Of a DNA stretch of 64,000 nucleotides, positions 11,120 through 21,994 are shown piece after piece. A program made the translations under genes and the position numbers. Every line of letters starts with the position of its first letter. Position 1 is the first letter of the stretch. The DNA lies in contig NW_020946557.1 in assembly GCF_900497805.2 (NCBI RefSeq), forward strand, positions 4,082,833 through 4,146,832. Direction: 5' to 3'. Under the pieces are notes generated by a model. It saw only the letters and a program-made list of their open reading frames with translations. It did no database searches and was not told where the DNA came from. Source of the stretch: Vombatus ursinus. Lineage: Eukaryota; Chordata; Mammalia; Diprotodontia; Vombatidae.

Positions 11120-11330
11120 TGGTCACAGAAATTTTAGATCTAGTAAATGTTAGCTATTACCCGGTTCAAACTCAAACCCATCACTTTAGAGATAAAGAAA
11201 CTCAAGTTACGAGAAATTATTTTAGGTAACTTGCTGAAAGCCACATAGGTTTGGTGTCACAATTAAAATTACAACCCAAGCCTTTTAATTGCAAATTCAT
11301 GACTATTTCTACTATATAATGTCCAATGTT
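11120..11330 (-). repeat. Decayed MIR-like SINE, antisense
   Basis: 'ctttagagataaagaaactc', 'ttaggtaacttgctgaaagc' and 'cacataggtttggtgtcaca' follow the reversed core order. Confidence 0.55.
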
Positions 11331-11334
11331 CTTT

Positions 11335-12165
11335 TGGTAGAATGAAACAATTCAAAATCAAAAGGTTGTAAATGATTCATTTTATTAAGTAGATTTCTAG
11401 TTAAGATTCATAACAAAATTAGACAGCCACAAACACACAACACTGGTCAGGTAGGGCCTATTTAATTCCATATATTTCATCTATGAATTTTTTAACCTAA
11501 TGAATATGATTCAGAATATTTTTATCAAGGAACCTTTAAGGAACTTAGTTATCTTGTAAATGGATATTTTCCTTTATTGGGTTTTAAAACAGTGAAGAAA
11601 CTTCCACAAAAAGCAGAATGATTTCACATTTTCCAGCAAGAAATTAGAAAAGTCTTTTTTTTTTCTAAAGTTCAAATTTCACAGATTATACTTTGGAACA
11701 TAAGGGTCATAGTCTATCTTTAGATTCACCACCCACCATCCAACAGTAGAATTTGGCCCCCAAAACCGATTAACAAATATTGTCATTAAACTAAAGAGCT
11801 AATTGCTTTGGAATTTAGACAGAATGAACAAAATCACAGGCCAACCACAGCTGGTAGTAATAATGGTGAGACTAACCATATGTTCCACAGGAGATTTGAA
11901 AGAACAAAAGCAAATTAACACTAATGTAACCAAACATGTGAAATTATCCTTTAAATGAAATAAACAATTAGAGTTAGAGAATTCTTGATATTTCATTGGA
12001 ATCATCTAGCACAAGAATCTTTCCAAGTAATTGATCATAATAATTTAAAATTATCTTTGATTAATGAAAAGGAAAACTTTGTGATTTCAGTCTTTTATTA
12101 TAATGTATAACAAATGACTTTTAAGAAATACATCTCAAAATAAACATAATATATCAGTATAATAT
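11335..12165. other. No recognised feature
   Basis: AT-rich unique-looking sequence. A 68-codon antisense open frame at 11799-12005 has no family signature. Confidence 0.45.
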
Positions 12166-12168
12166 AAT

Positions 12169-12258
12169 TATGGCAAACCATTCCAGCATCTTTGCCAAGA
12201 AAACCCCATATGGGGTCACAAAGAGTTGGACATGACTTAAACAACTGAACAACAACAA
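12169..12258 (+). repeat. RTE/BovB-type 3' end (SINE or LINE tail)
   Basis: Contains 'atggcaaaccattccagcat', 'ctttgccaagaaaacccc', 'ggggtcacaaagagttggac' and 'aactgaacaacaacaa'. This is the short 3' terminus shared by RTE LINEs and the SINEs they mobilise; only that terminus is present. Confidence 0.85.
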
Positions 12259-12261
12259 TCT

Positions 12262-12492
12262 ATTACATGTAGGCACTGTGCTAAGTGCTTTACAAGTATT
12301 GCCTCATTAGGTCCTGTCTTGTGAGGTATTTGTCAACTAGATACTGGAGTGGTTTGCCCTTTCCTTCTCCAACTCATTTTATAGATGAGGAAACTGAGGC
12401 AAACAGGGTTAAATGACTTGCCCAGGAGCACATAGCCAGTAAGGACAGATCTGAACTCAGGAACTCTATCCACTGAGCTACCTAGCTGACCA
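12262..12492 (-). repeat. MIR piece plus tRNA/CORE-SINE, both antisense
   Basis: 12262-12320 is a reversed MIR 3' piece ('ggcactgtgctaagtgcttt'). From about 12338 a second SINE begins with a reversed RTE-type tail ('actggagtggtttgcccttt'), then 'ttaaatgacttgcccaggag' and a head 'gagctacctagctgacc'. Confidence 0.8.
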
Positions 12493-12617
12493 ATCTATAG
12501 GATCTTTGTGATTCCTATTTAGCTTTATTTAAAAATTAAAATAAAAAATGTATGATATAATTCTAGGCCTTCTTAAACAGAATATACTGAACTTAATTTA
12601 CTTTCTTTTAATAATTC

Positions 12618-12905
12618 TAGGATTAAAGAATTTAAAGTTGGAAAGAGACCTTATAGATGACCTATTCTAATCCCCCTTATTTTACAGATGTGGAAAGAGA
12701 TTAAGTTATATGATCATAGTTTTAGGGCAGGAAGATAGTGTAGAAGTCACTTAGTTAAATCTCATCATTTTACAGATGAGAAAACTAAGTCCCAGAGAGA
12801 TGACATTCTTGCTTATGATCCCATGAGTAGTAAATGCCAGAGCTGATATTTGAACTGAAGTCTTTGGATTCTAAATTCAATGCCCCTTCCACTATGCCAG
12901 ACTTC
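12618..12905 (-). repeat. Two tandem old SINE pieces, antisense
   Basis: Two successive reversed cores: 'cccttattttacagatgtgg' near 12675 and 'tcattttacagatgagaaaa' near 12767. Each is preceded by an 'aaagttggaaagagacc' or 'gtgtagaagtcacttagtt' leader. The second ends in the head remnant 'ccacttccactatgccagac'-like text near 12900. Confidence 0.7.
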
Positions 12906-13083
12906 CCTTCAGCTCAGTGTCATTAGAAAGATTCCAAGGTACTTCTAAACCAATGGGGAGGCAACATTTATTCTTTTTGACTATCAGTTCAGTTCACCCA
13001 GTGTTTAATTTGTTCTCTCAATGAAAGTTATAATACATTTGCAATGATAGCTTCTATTCACAAAGATACCAACTATATATCTG

Positions 13084-13086
<3 letters not shown>

Positions 13087-13119
<33 letters not shown>

Positions 13120-13231
13120 GTATGTATGTGTGTGTGTGTGTATATACATATATATATATATATATATACATATTATATATATATGTAATATTGAGGGAGG
13201 GGAAGGAGAGAGAGAGAGAGAGAGAGAGTAT
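13087..13231. repeat. Compound (AT)n-(TG)n-(AT)n-(GA)n microsatellite
   Basis: AT run at about 13087-13114, TG run at 13128-13141, AT runs to about 13184 and GA run at about 13206-13229. Open frames across it (up to 106 codons, rich in I/Y or S/L) are artefacts of the repeat. Confidence 0.97.
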
Positions 13232-13764
13232 GCAACTTCCAAAAACATTGAGAGAAGTAGATGCAATATGAATCTTTTCATTAGCTTTTGGATGAAAGAA
13301 TTAAAAAATTCCTCTCTGGTAAAGTTCACTTTGAAAGCATAATTTCTTTCCTCAGGCTTCAACTTAGCATTCAAGAAAAGATGACAAACTCAATTCTTTA
13401 TCCAATTTTCCAACATTCTCAAGATACAAGAAAATGAACTTTCCACTTGACTGACTATAACTTTTATAAGGAGTAACCAGACAGAGATTATTATCCTCCT
13501 TTATGTATTTTTATCCATAGAGAAATCTTTAGGATACAAATATACCAAAAATATAGTTATGGGCTCCAATGGAATATATTCTTCAGTGTACAACCATAGC
13601 AAAAATGGCCTTGCCCAAGAGCTGACCTTACTTTCTTAGTTTCCAAATCTTTCAAAGATAGATTGAGTTTACCTGACAGCAATGCACATATGATCTATGA
13701 ACTTTCTTCTGTATATTTGAACTGGACTTTGAGCCATATTCTCTATATGTCAACTGTATTTAAT

Positions 13765-13870
13765 CTAGATTACAAATTCCTAGAAGGAAGCAGTCTTACA
13801 TCTTCCATAACCCTTCTTCCAAACAGTTTCTGAAATTTTGTATATTCTAAATTTAATAAATATTCATTAA
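13765..13870 (+). mobile_element. L2 LINE 3' end
   Basis: 'ttacaaattcctagaaggaa' followed by 'tttaataaatattcattaag' matches the L2 3' UTR order, in decayed form. Confidence 0.55.
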
Positions 13871-14560
13871 GTTAAATTTAAACTTATCCATGTTTAGCAC
13901 CTCATACCTACAGATCTCTGTCCAAGAAGGATTTTCTTTATCTACATATGGAAATTTCAAAGGTTGAAAAGATTAGTACCCAAATGCCCATATATAAGTG
14001 TTTTTTTTAAAATTGTGATCAATTTTGTTTTTTAAAAAAGGACTCATTTTTATATTTCCACAGATTTTACTTACTAGACAGTCAAGGAGTCTCTAACATA
14101 TAAAATTCACTCAAATTACTTAATAAGTTTTCTTTGGGGAGGTATATATTAAGAACACAGTCTGAAAAAAAAATGAATGTTGTTTTTGGGAAGATGTTGT
14201 CCCAACCTCTATTCTATCTGCTTTTCTGGAGAAGGAAAAGTAAAAGAAAAAACAGTCCTGACACTGAAAAATACAGCAGAATTGCATTTAATATTGTCAC
14301 ACAGACTTATTTGGGATTTTAAAAGTCAAAATAAACCTGTATGTGAAAAGCTGCTCAGAGTTTACCATGCTATACTGTTTTGTCTGAAAACACTTTGTAA
14401 TCGGAGTTGGTATATATTTCTGACAGCATTATAAATTGAGTGCTATATTATCATTCATTTTCATTGCTGAAAAAGACATATGTAAAATATATTTTATCAT
14501 TGTACTAACAGGGATGCATTCAGTTTCCTCCCTCCATTTGTAATGATGTAGCTACTTGTA
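13871..14560. other. No recognised feature
   Basis: Unique-looking AT-rich sequence with two overlapping short open frames (62 and 85 codons at 14134-14434) of no recognisable family. Confidence 0.45.
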
Positions 14561-14567
14561 AAAGTGC

Positions 14568-14820
14568 ACCAAAGTTGCTCAATAGATGGATTATCAGACT
14601 TGGAATCATCAAGACCCAAGTTCAAATCCAGCCTCAGATACTTATCAGCAAATGTTAGACTCTAGGTAAGTCATTTAACTTCTCACTGCCTTAGTTTCCT
14701 CTTTGGTAAAATAAGGATAATAATATCACCTAGATCCCAGGGTTGTTGTGATGATAAAATGAGAGAATATTTGTAAAGTGCTTTGCAAACCTTAAAGCAC
14801 TTTATAAATGTTATCTACTA
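14568..14820 (+). repeat. Full-length MIR/CORE-type SINE
   Basis: B-box region 'caagttcaaatccagcctca', core 'ggtaagtcatttaacttctc', then 'agggttgttgtgatgataaa', 'gtaaagtgctttgcaaacct' and 'ttataaatgttat'. All parts are in order. Confidence 0.9.
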
Positions 14821-14974
14821 CTATAAATTTGTGCTTTAGGGATATCAATTCCCTTTTGGAGAAGATTAGTTTCTGACCCCTAATTCTGTAGAAACAAGAT
14901 ATATTATAAAATGTATAGGGATGCATATGTAAATTGAGAGGAAGATAATGTCTACAAGGCTGTGATTCAATCAA

Positions 14975-15835
14975 AGGGTCTTGATGAGATCATTTGCCAT
15001 AACAACAAACATCACATTCAACATGGAGGATGTCACTGCAAGTCTGAGCTCCAACTTAGTTATTAGTTATGAGTCAGTTCATATTTAGACCACAGTGAAA
15101 AGAACACTTCTACTCATGAAACTTTACACAAAATCAATTGGTAGTCAAATAGGGTGTATGCAGAAATGGCCTTTACTGTTCTCAGTGAATGGAATCATAG
15201 CATGTCTCTAAGCATATCACACACTTTGTAAGTCCTTTACTGTGAAGAGAAGACTACACATACTAACAATCCATCCTCTCAGCACTTAGGGCTGAGTTTT
15301 CAAACAAAGAGGCAAAAGTTAGGTTGTCTAAAATGTGTTCGTTCACTCCTACCCAGCCAGAGTGATGTGGACCACAGTTGTTTAGTCAAAATTGCTTTCA
15401 GAAATAGATTTAATTATATTAAATGTCTAAATAAACAAAATCACCCTGTATGGTAGACTAGTGAGGGGATGATACAATCAGGATAATCAGTTGGGCGGAT
15501 TCTTTGGATAGGACTCAATTATCTAACTGAAAAGGAGATAAAAATATTTGGGAATTAGATGGCCACATTAGCAGTTTAAAAGGGAAGTTGATAGGTTGGC
15601 CCAACCAGAGGGGTCTAGTTCAGTAAAACAGATACAGTTTTTTAAAAGATACAGTTTTTACCTTATTCAGTTGTATCCTCAACTTAGTGGACAGATAGAA
15701 ATCACTTTATTAGGAGGCTAATCTTTCTTTCACCATTCTATGTAAATGCACAAATGGGGCCATTTTCTTCTATGATGCTAAGATCACTATTCAATAACCC
15801 TCTCCTCTCTGGGACTACGTCATTAATATACACTA
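14975..15835. other. No recognised feature
   Basis: About 0.85 kb of unique-looking sequence. No open frame above 60 codons and no repeat family seen. Confidence 0.45.
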
Positions 15836-16070
15836 AGTATTCACTGTAATGAAGTTTGGCGCTTTAGACAATGAGTTATTTACATAATTCACTAACCTTT
15901 GTGTTCGTATGATCATTCGGAAAATCCTGCACGTCTATATCGTGGGAACATGCAAAGAAGAATGGATTTCTTGGATCCTGTCTTTAATTCCAAAGGCTTC
16001 AAGATTTGCCTAGGAGACTACTGAAGTGACTCCAGGAATGCAGCTGAGTAACCGAGGCATCACTGCTGGG
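15836..16070. other. Repeat-free block, possible conserved noncoding element
   Basis: A stretch without repeat signatures that keeps several CpGs in a CpG-poor window (tttggcgct, gtgttcgtatg, atcattcgg, ctgcacgtc, tatatcgtggg) and is rich in homeodomain-like TAAT/ATTA and ATGAGTTATTTACATAA-type text. It is only a candidate; conservation cannot be seen from one genome. Confidence 0.3.
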
Positions 16071-16119
16071 GCAACCAGCAACTTGTTGAGTCTGAAACAA
16101 CAACAATAACAAAAACCTA

Positions 16120-16570
16120 AGTCATTAGTCACCTGAAATCTGGATAGAACCTACTTTGGAGAAGTTCATTAACTGAATTTAAAGTTGGTTTGTCCATTTT
16201 TTTGGTTTATAACAGTTGCCTTTTAACATTTTACCTCTAACATTTCATTAGTTACCAGTTAGGTCAAAATTTCATTGATAAGCTGACCTAAAGAGGGTCT
16301 GGACTGAAGTCATTATCCTTTAATAGACTTTTTTTTCTATTTATCTCTAAGTATTTCATCAGTTGTGTGATCACAAATGTCATTTCTGACATCCCACTGC
16401 TGTATTTTGGTGTAGTGTTTCTTATCAATCAAGAGGGCTAATATTTAGAATTTTAAAATTTACTTTTCAGTCACAGGGGATAGTGATATACCGTACCAAA
16501 TAAGAAAAAAATAAAGCACATAAACTAATATTTTCTTCAGTCTTTCTGTATTTACATAGCAACTGTATTT
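16120..16570. other. No recognised feature
   Basis: AT-rich unique-looking sequence. Nothing I can name. Confidence 0.45.
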
Positions 16571-16579
16571 TCTTCTACT

Positions 16580-17170
16580 TCAGAAGTGTTTATTACAATA
16601 ATTATATGTAAACATGAGTAACTTCCTTTGAAATCCATCTTCATTTCTTACACTGAGACAGAACAATAGTAGCATCTTTGCTGAATGAGCTATGTAGGAG
16701 ATGGTACAGTGCCTGATGAGGAAAATAAATCTTTTCTGATAATCAAGTATCTGGCTACTCATCATATTTGGGGAAATACATAGATTGCAATAAATACAAG
16801 ATTTGTAGCAGAAAGAGGAATATGCAGGAGGCTGGGGCCAGTGACGTGGGGACCTGGCTGGAATGGAGAGGAAGAAGATGGGAGCTGGGGTGGTGGTGCA
16901 GACACATGGTACCTGAACACAGACAGATACACAGGGTCCAGACATGAGGGTGGGTGGGCTGAGTGGGGCAAAGGTCTGCTTTCTACGTGATGGAGGTCTC
17001 AAGCCCAGTACCCAATCAGTCCACAGTAGCAATCTTTCTGCTTTCACTTGGAGGATTTTTTTAGGTTTTTTGTGTGTGTGTGTGTATGTGGTGCTAGTGG
17101 GGTGGTAGAAGGCTGCAAAGTACCAAACTGAGGAGCAGAACTGGAGGGAGCACAGTACTGCATAGCACAG
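16580..17170. other. Unclassified G-rich stretch with the window's longest open frame
   Basis: From about 16815 to 17035 the + strand is locally G-rich (e.g. 'gagctggggtggtggtgcag'), followed by a (GT)n run at about 17072-17088. The minus strand has a 155-codon open frame (16580-17047). Its product is Cys/Pro/Ser-rich at the start, with no signal peptide or domain I recognise. A stop-poor complement of a purine-rich stretch explains the frame, so I do not call it a gene. It could be an unnamed repeat. Confidence 0.4.
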
Positions 17171-17399
17171 TTAACATAGGTTTGTTTGTTTGTTTTTTGG
17201 AATGTGGATTTCTTTCATTATTCTTTTAGTAAAGTCAAATTTGTATAATTTGAATTCATGTAAAGTCAAAAATATCTATATTAATCAGGACAAGTACTCT
17301 AACTGTAACGTACCCTTGGCTAGTAAAGTCAAGGCCAATCAAAGTCAAAGAGGTGGTAATTGAAGTAGGTGGTTTATAGGCTCCTCTTTAACCTAAGTG

Positions 17400-17605
17400 A
17401 GAGCTGCTATCCAAAGCAGTGAAAGCAGCACTAAACTTGTACTAATAAGACTTAAGATTGAAAATGGATTCTTTCACTTATTGTGTGACCATGGGCAAGT
17501 CATTTAGCCCTTCTGGGTCTCAATTTCCCCATTAGTAAAACAAGGGAGTTGGCCTAGATGACCTCTAAGTTTCCTTCCGGCTCTTCATGTATGATGCTAA
17601 GAATT
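17400..17605 (+). repeat. MIR-type SINE
   Basis: Core 'tgtgaccatgggcaagtcat', 'tctcaatttccccattagta' and tail 'gatgacctctaagtttcctt'. The head is decayed. Confidence 0.8.
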
Positions 17606-17924
17606 GTTTCCAAGTAGATGTGCATGTCAGTGTTGGAAGAGAATGGTATGTGAAATAAAAGTGGCTAAATGGACGTTAGGTAATAGCAATGATAATGACT
17701 ACTTGGAGCAAGGCTGTTAATTAGGGGTTCCTATGTTGTAGCAGGAAAAGGGTGGGGTATTCACTTTTTGCCACTGCTAAGATACTGTAGATGAAGGATA
17801 TGTGGTTTTATCAGTGTAAAAGGAAAGGGAACTCCCTCCACCAGTGGTGACTTGTGACTTTTTAAGTTTAGCATTTCTTTCCACCAAGCCAGATCATAAC
17901 CTATGACACACATAATGACATATG

Positions 17925-18050
17925 TTAGTTATTTGCCTGAAGAGTATGGAAGGTTTGTGACTTGCCCAAAGAATTAGTGTCACAGGAGACATTTGGACCA
18001 AGATCTTCCATGTTCCAAACCTAGGACTCTATTCACTACTGCCTCTAGAC
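17925..18050 (-). repeat. MIR-like SINE, antisense, decayed
   Basis: 'gtttgtgacttgcccaaaga' then 'ctattcactactgcctctag' are the reversed core and head. Confidence 0.55.
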
Positions 18051-18255
18051 CATTATGGTACCAAAAATTGCAGAAGAATAGTCTGATTGGAAATTTGTAA
18101 GATTCCAATAGTTAGCATAATTTTTCCCTGTTAAACCGCTTTGATTCTTACTTCTAAGTCTCTTTTATATCTGCCTCTCCCTTTCTCCACTGCCACCACT
18201 CTAGTCTAGGCACGTTGTCAACTCATGCCTGGATTACTGCAAAAGCTTCTGTAAC

Positions 18256-18450
18256 TTATTGAAGCAGGATAGCATAGTGGAGAAAGCACGGGGTTTGGGT
18301 TTGGAATTTCTTGAATTCTTGTTCTACCATTTTAAAAGTTGTATGTCCTTAGGCAAGTTAAGGTCATTGATCTGGACCCCCATTTTCTCTTTTATAAAAT
18401 GAGAGCAATAGACTAGATGATATCTTCCAAATCTATATATCCTATACTAA
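18256..18450 (+). repeat. MIR-type SINE nested in L2
   Basis: Head 'aggatagcatagtggagaaa', core 'gtccttaggcaagttaaggt', 'tcttttataaaatgagagca' and tail 'gatgatatcttccaaatct'. Confidence 0.75.
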
Positions 18451-18556
18451 ACTGCTTGTTTTGAGATCATATGTTCTAGATCCTATGATCAGCCTGACTT
18501 TAGTTTTGCCCCTTCTAATACATCCTACATAATTCATCATCCTAAATATCACTTTC

Positions 18557-18706
18557 TTTTTTAAAAAAATCATTTTTTTTAAAAGAGGCAGTCAGGGTTA
18601 AGTGACTTGCCCAGGGTCACACAGCTAGTGTCTGAGGCCAGATTTGAATTCAGGTCCTCCTGAATCCAGGGCCAATGCTCTAACCACTGTGCCACCTAGC
18701 TGCCCC
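18557..18706 (-). repeat. Young-looking tRNA/CORE-SINE with perfect target duplication
   Basis: Exact 13-bp duplication 'aaatatcactttc' at 18544-18556 and 18707-18719. The minus strand reads the head (reverse of 'gtgccacctagctgcccc'), core and A-rich 3' end (T run on +). It is close to the consensus I remember, so it is among the younger insertions here. It sits in an L2. Confidence 0.93.
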
Positions 18707-18859
18707 AAATATCACTTTCATTATAACAGTTCCTCTGCTCATCATTTGATGGTCTACAGGATGAAGTCCAAGCTCTTTGACTGAGTATTCAAAGATCTCA
18801 CCAAGTCTGGGTCCAGGTTAGTTTTCCAACCTGATCTCTCCATACTCACAAACCACATA

Positions 18860-19265
18860 CTTTAGATAAGCGTGTTTACTCACTGTTACCTAAACGTGTC
18901 TTCTGTTTTTCTGTCTCTGTTTTTGCTCATGGCAATGGCTTACTCTCCTCTCTTCTTAATGCTTATCCATCTTCTAACATACAGCTGATAGCCCTCTTCT
19001 TTAAAGCATTTGCAGCCCAATTCTAGCCTACAATCTATTGTGTCTTTTAAGTATTTGTACCATTAATTTAGCAATTAATCATTTCTGTCTTTTGATATAC
19101 TGTGAATTATTATGCTAGACTGTTTCTTATCTCTGGTAATGTTATTTAAAAGTTTATGTCAAGGCCTCATTTAATAGATTACAGGGCTGTAGTAAGTGTT
19201 CTTCTAGGTATGTAATCCTGACCCAGAAATAGGTCCTCTACAAATAATTTAAGCAAAGTTCTGTC
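18860..19265. other. Unclear, possibly L2-derived
   Basis: Pyrimidine-rich text such as 'tctgtctctgtttttgctca' and 'atagccctcttctttaaagc' may be the continuation of the L2 copy upstream, but decay is too deep to be sure. Confidence 0.35.
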
Positions 19266-19269
19266 CTCT

Positions 19270-19690
19270 CATCCTCAAGACATATATACTTTTGAACTGG
19301 GTCAAGTTTTAGGGAGGCATAAGGAGTGAGGGTATTAGACTGTTATTGATTGGGGGACCAGGGAAGGTTTCTTGGTGCATGTGACATTTGAATTTGATAT
19401 TAAAGTTGGAGATGCAATTTAAAAAGTATAAATTGGAGGGAGGAAGATATTCTATGTCCCGCATATGACGTGAGCAAAGGTACACAATCAGAAGAGTAGG
19501 GGATATGTAGGAGAGATAGAGCATGTGGATGTGGTCTAAAATAAATAAGACTGGGAAGGTAGATAGGGTGGTGCCAGGTTGTAAAGGGTCTTGAATGCCA
19601 GGAAAAGAAAGCTGAACTATACTGGGAAGATAACAGAAGGTCATTGGAATACTTTGAGCAGTGGTATCATACGACTAGATTTACATATAA
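19270..19690 (-). mobile_element. L2 LINE C-terminal part, antisense
   Basis: The + strand reads reversed L2: 'accagggaaggtttcttggt', 'gggaaggtagatagggtggt', 'ccaggttgtaaagggtcttg', 'cattggaatactttgagcag', 'tggtatcatacgactaga'. A 111-codon minus-strand open frame lies inside this fossil. Confidence 0.75.
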
Positions 19691-19699
19691 GGATCCATG

Positions 19700-20035
19700 A
19701 ACTTCATACTTGACATTTAATATGTTGTATATGTCTTTTTCATTACTACCCCATAAGTGTTCATTATTTCTAAATGTCCTTAAAAAATACAAATATTGGT
19801 TCAAGAAATATTAAACTGAACAATTAAAGCCACTTAAAATAGATGGTCTTTGAAATTGGAAATAATAAAAGTTAGCATGAATCCATTTTTAGCTGCTGGG
19901 GATTTTCATAAATATAACAAAGGCTACTCTCAAGATGCAAAGTAAGACATGGTAGTGAAGCCCAATATTGTGTATCATTTCTCAAAAAAAATGGTTCCCT
20001 TAGGGTAGTCTGTGACTAATTAATAAAGATGATGA
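19700..20035. other. No recognised feature
   Basis: AT-rich sequence. A phrase near 19690 ('ggatccatgaacttcatact') faintly recalls the end of a Charlie-type element but is too short to call. Confidence 0.4.
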
Positions 20036-20039
20036 TGAT

Positions 20040-20245
20040 AAAGCACTGTAAGATTTAAAAAGTGTTGTCTTTATAACACCAGGAGGTAGTTTTTATAAAT
20101 ATAATCACATCAACTTTGCAGATAAGAAAATGGAGAAATTGAGGAACTTTTCCTGGGTTACACAACAAATACACTAAGTATTGGACTTAAGCTCAGTTGT
20201 CACGATTACAAGACTAGTGCTCTCACTACTATACCACACTGCCAT
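20040..20245 (-). repeat. MIR-type SINE, antisense
   Basis: 'agcactgtaagatttaaaaa', 'gataagaaaatggagaaatt', 'tcctgggttacacaacaaat' and 'actactataccacactgcc' give the reversed order. Confidence 0.7.
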
Positions 20246-20359
20246 TAAGTATATGCTAGAAACTAAAATAAATTAAATAATGAGGCTATTAATATGCAAA
20301 TGAAAGGCTATAAATAAATATTAATACCTTATTGTTATGGAGAGTTTTACCACTTCATT

Positions 20360-20500
20360 CTGTATTAAATTTTTTTATATGTATTTTCTTATTTGATTCT
20401 TACAACCACCCTAAAGGTGACATTACAGGAGTATTACTACTCCTATTTTACAAATGAAGAAACTAATGCCCAGAAAGTATAAGGAACTCATTTCTCTTCT
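20360..20500 (-). repeat. MIR-type SINE fragment, antisense
   Basis: 'ttatttgattcttacaacca', 'cctattttacaaatgaagaa' and 'actaatgcccagaaagtata' are the reversed MIR middle part. Confidence 0.65.
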
Positions 20501-20766
20501 AAAAAAATTAAATTTCATTTATTAAACATGTTACCAAGATAATTTTTTCTTCTCTATATGCCTCATTAAAGGAAAAAGGAAGAAAAACAAAAGCCTTCTA
20601 ACAAATACTCAAGCAAAATAAATTCTGATATTCATCATTTCTAAAATTGTGTGTCTCATTCTGCATAATCCATCACCTCTCAGTCAGGAGGTATGTTGCA
20701 TGCTTCATCACTGGTCCTCATGATTGATCATTGCACTAATCAGAGTTTTTAAGTCTCAAATTGACT

Positions 20767-20791
20767 TATTATTATTATTATTATTATTATT
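20767..20791. repeat. (ATT)n microsatellite
   Basis: Eight ATT units. Confidence 0.95.
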
Positions 20792-20994
20792 TACAATGTT
20801 GATACAATAGCATAAAGTGGTTCTGCTTATACCCCATCTGCATCAATTCATACAAGTCTTCCTAGGCTTTTGTGGAAGTTTCTTTTTTCAGGAGATTTTA
20901 ACAACATCACATAGTTAATAAGTGGTACCCTGATCTAATGACTTCCACCCAGACCTGATGACTCCCAGTCAGTATACTGTTCTTTCTAGTAACA

Positions 20995-21560
20995 TTTGAA
21001 ATTCGTAATTCAAAATACTGTTATTAGCCTATTGTAAAAAAAAAATGGATCATTGTAATATCCAAACATATTTTCTGTAGGCAACATGCTTATAGCTCCC
21101 TCAGTCTAGCAATCTGTAGAAAACACCAGAAAGAAGCAAAGGTAGCTAGAATGGGAAGCAAGGGAAACTGGCCACTGTAGGTGAAGCCAACACATATTTC
21201 ATAACTGAGTAGCTTTTTTTGAGCAGCCCATCCTACAATTTTTTGAAAACTGGCTGCAAAGTGCCTTAGGCATTTGTAGGAGACAATCTCCTCTGGGCTT
21301 TTACAGAATTCTTGTTTGGCTACATACATAGTTGGACTCTATCAGAGTAATGAATATGTTAGGCTTGTGAAAAAATCTCCTATATGATATGCACTTTGAA
21401 AATGAGCACTGTTGCCTTAAAAAATCAGAGAGTAGACTATATTACTCTTATTCTCCATGATAGCTGAAGATATTTTAAGAAAGTAATGATTCATATTTTA
21501 TAATCAATCACTTTTCATGCAAAACAAGAAACTTGTCTAATGTTTGTCTACTTTCCTTGT
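20995..21560. other. No recognised feature
   Basis: Unique-looking sequence with a 79-codon minus-strand open frame (21090-21329) of no recognisable family. Confidence 0.45.
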
Positions 21561-21565
21561 AGAAG

Positions 21566-21822
21566 TAATTAATAATAATAATAGATAATATTTATATGCT
21601 GCATACTAAAGGGTAGGCACTGTGCTAAGCACTTTACAAATATTATCTCATTCAATCCTCACTACAGCCAAGTGCTAGTATTATCACCATCTTAAAGATG
21701 AAGAATATGATGCAGACAGAGCTTATGAGTCACACAGCTATTAGGTGTCTGAAGCTGAGTTTAAACTCAGGTCTTCCTGACTCCAGGCCTGGTGCTTTAT
21801 TCACCATGCTCCCTAGTTGTCC
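21566..21822 (-). repeat. Full-length MIR/CORE-type SINE, antisense
   Basis: 'aataataatagataatattt', 'taggcactgtgctaagcact', 'attatctcattcaatcctca', 'gagtcacacagctattaggt', 'tcaggtcttcctgactccag' and 'catgctccctagttgtcc'. All parts are in order. Confidence 0.92.
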
Positions 21823-21994
21823 TTTCCTTGTAACATATAACATATTCCTTATTTTCATTATAATATATAACACTAAAAATAAAGAAGACATTTTCATAAT
21901 AAGTGAAAGGAAAGAAAACATGGCCCATATTCTCAGTTTCCATTATAATGGGGGAGACAAAAGGCAAAAAAACATGTCTATCCAAGAGACAAGG

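Larger units (their letters stand above)
18165..18850 (+). mobile_element. L2 LINE C-terminal part with nested SINEs
   Basis: The L2 text 'ctcatgcctggattactgca' (18222 on) breaks off for a SINE, resumes at about 18520 ('catcctacataattcatc') and continues after a second SINE with 'cagttcctctgctcatcatt' and 'caggatgaagtccaagctct'. In intact L2 this codes for the C-terminal end of ORF2. Frames are broken. Confidence 0.65.

Noticed and set aside
13044-13374. Open frames of 70-106 codons with I/Y-rich or S/L-rich products
   Set aside because: They are translations of the AT/TG/GA microsatellite.
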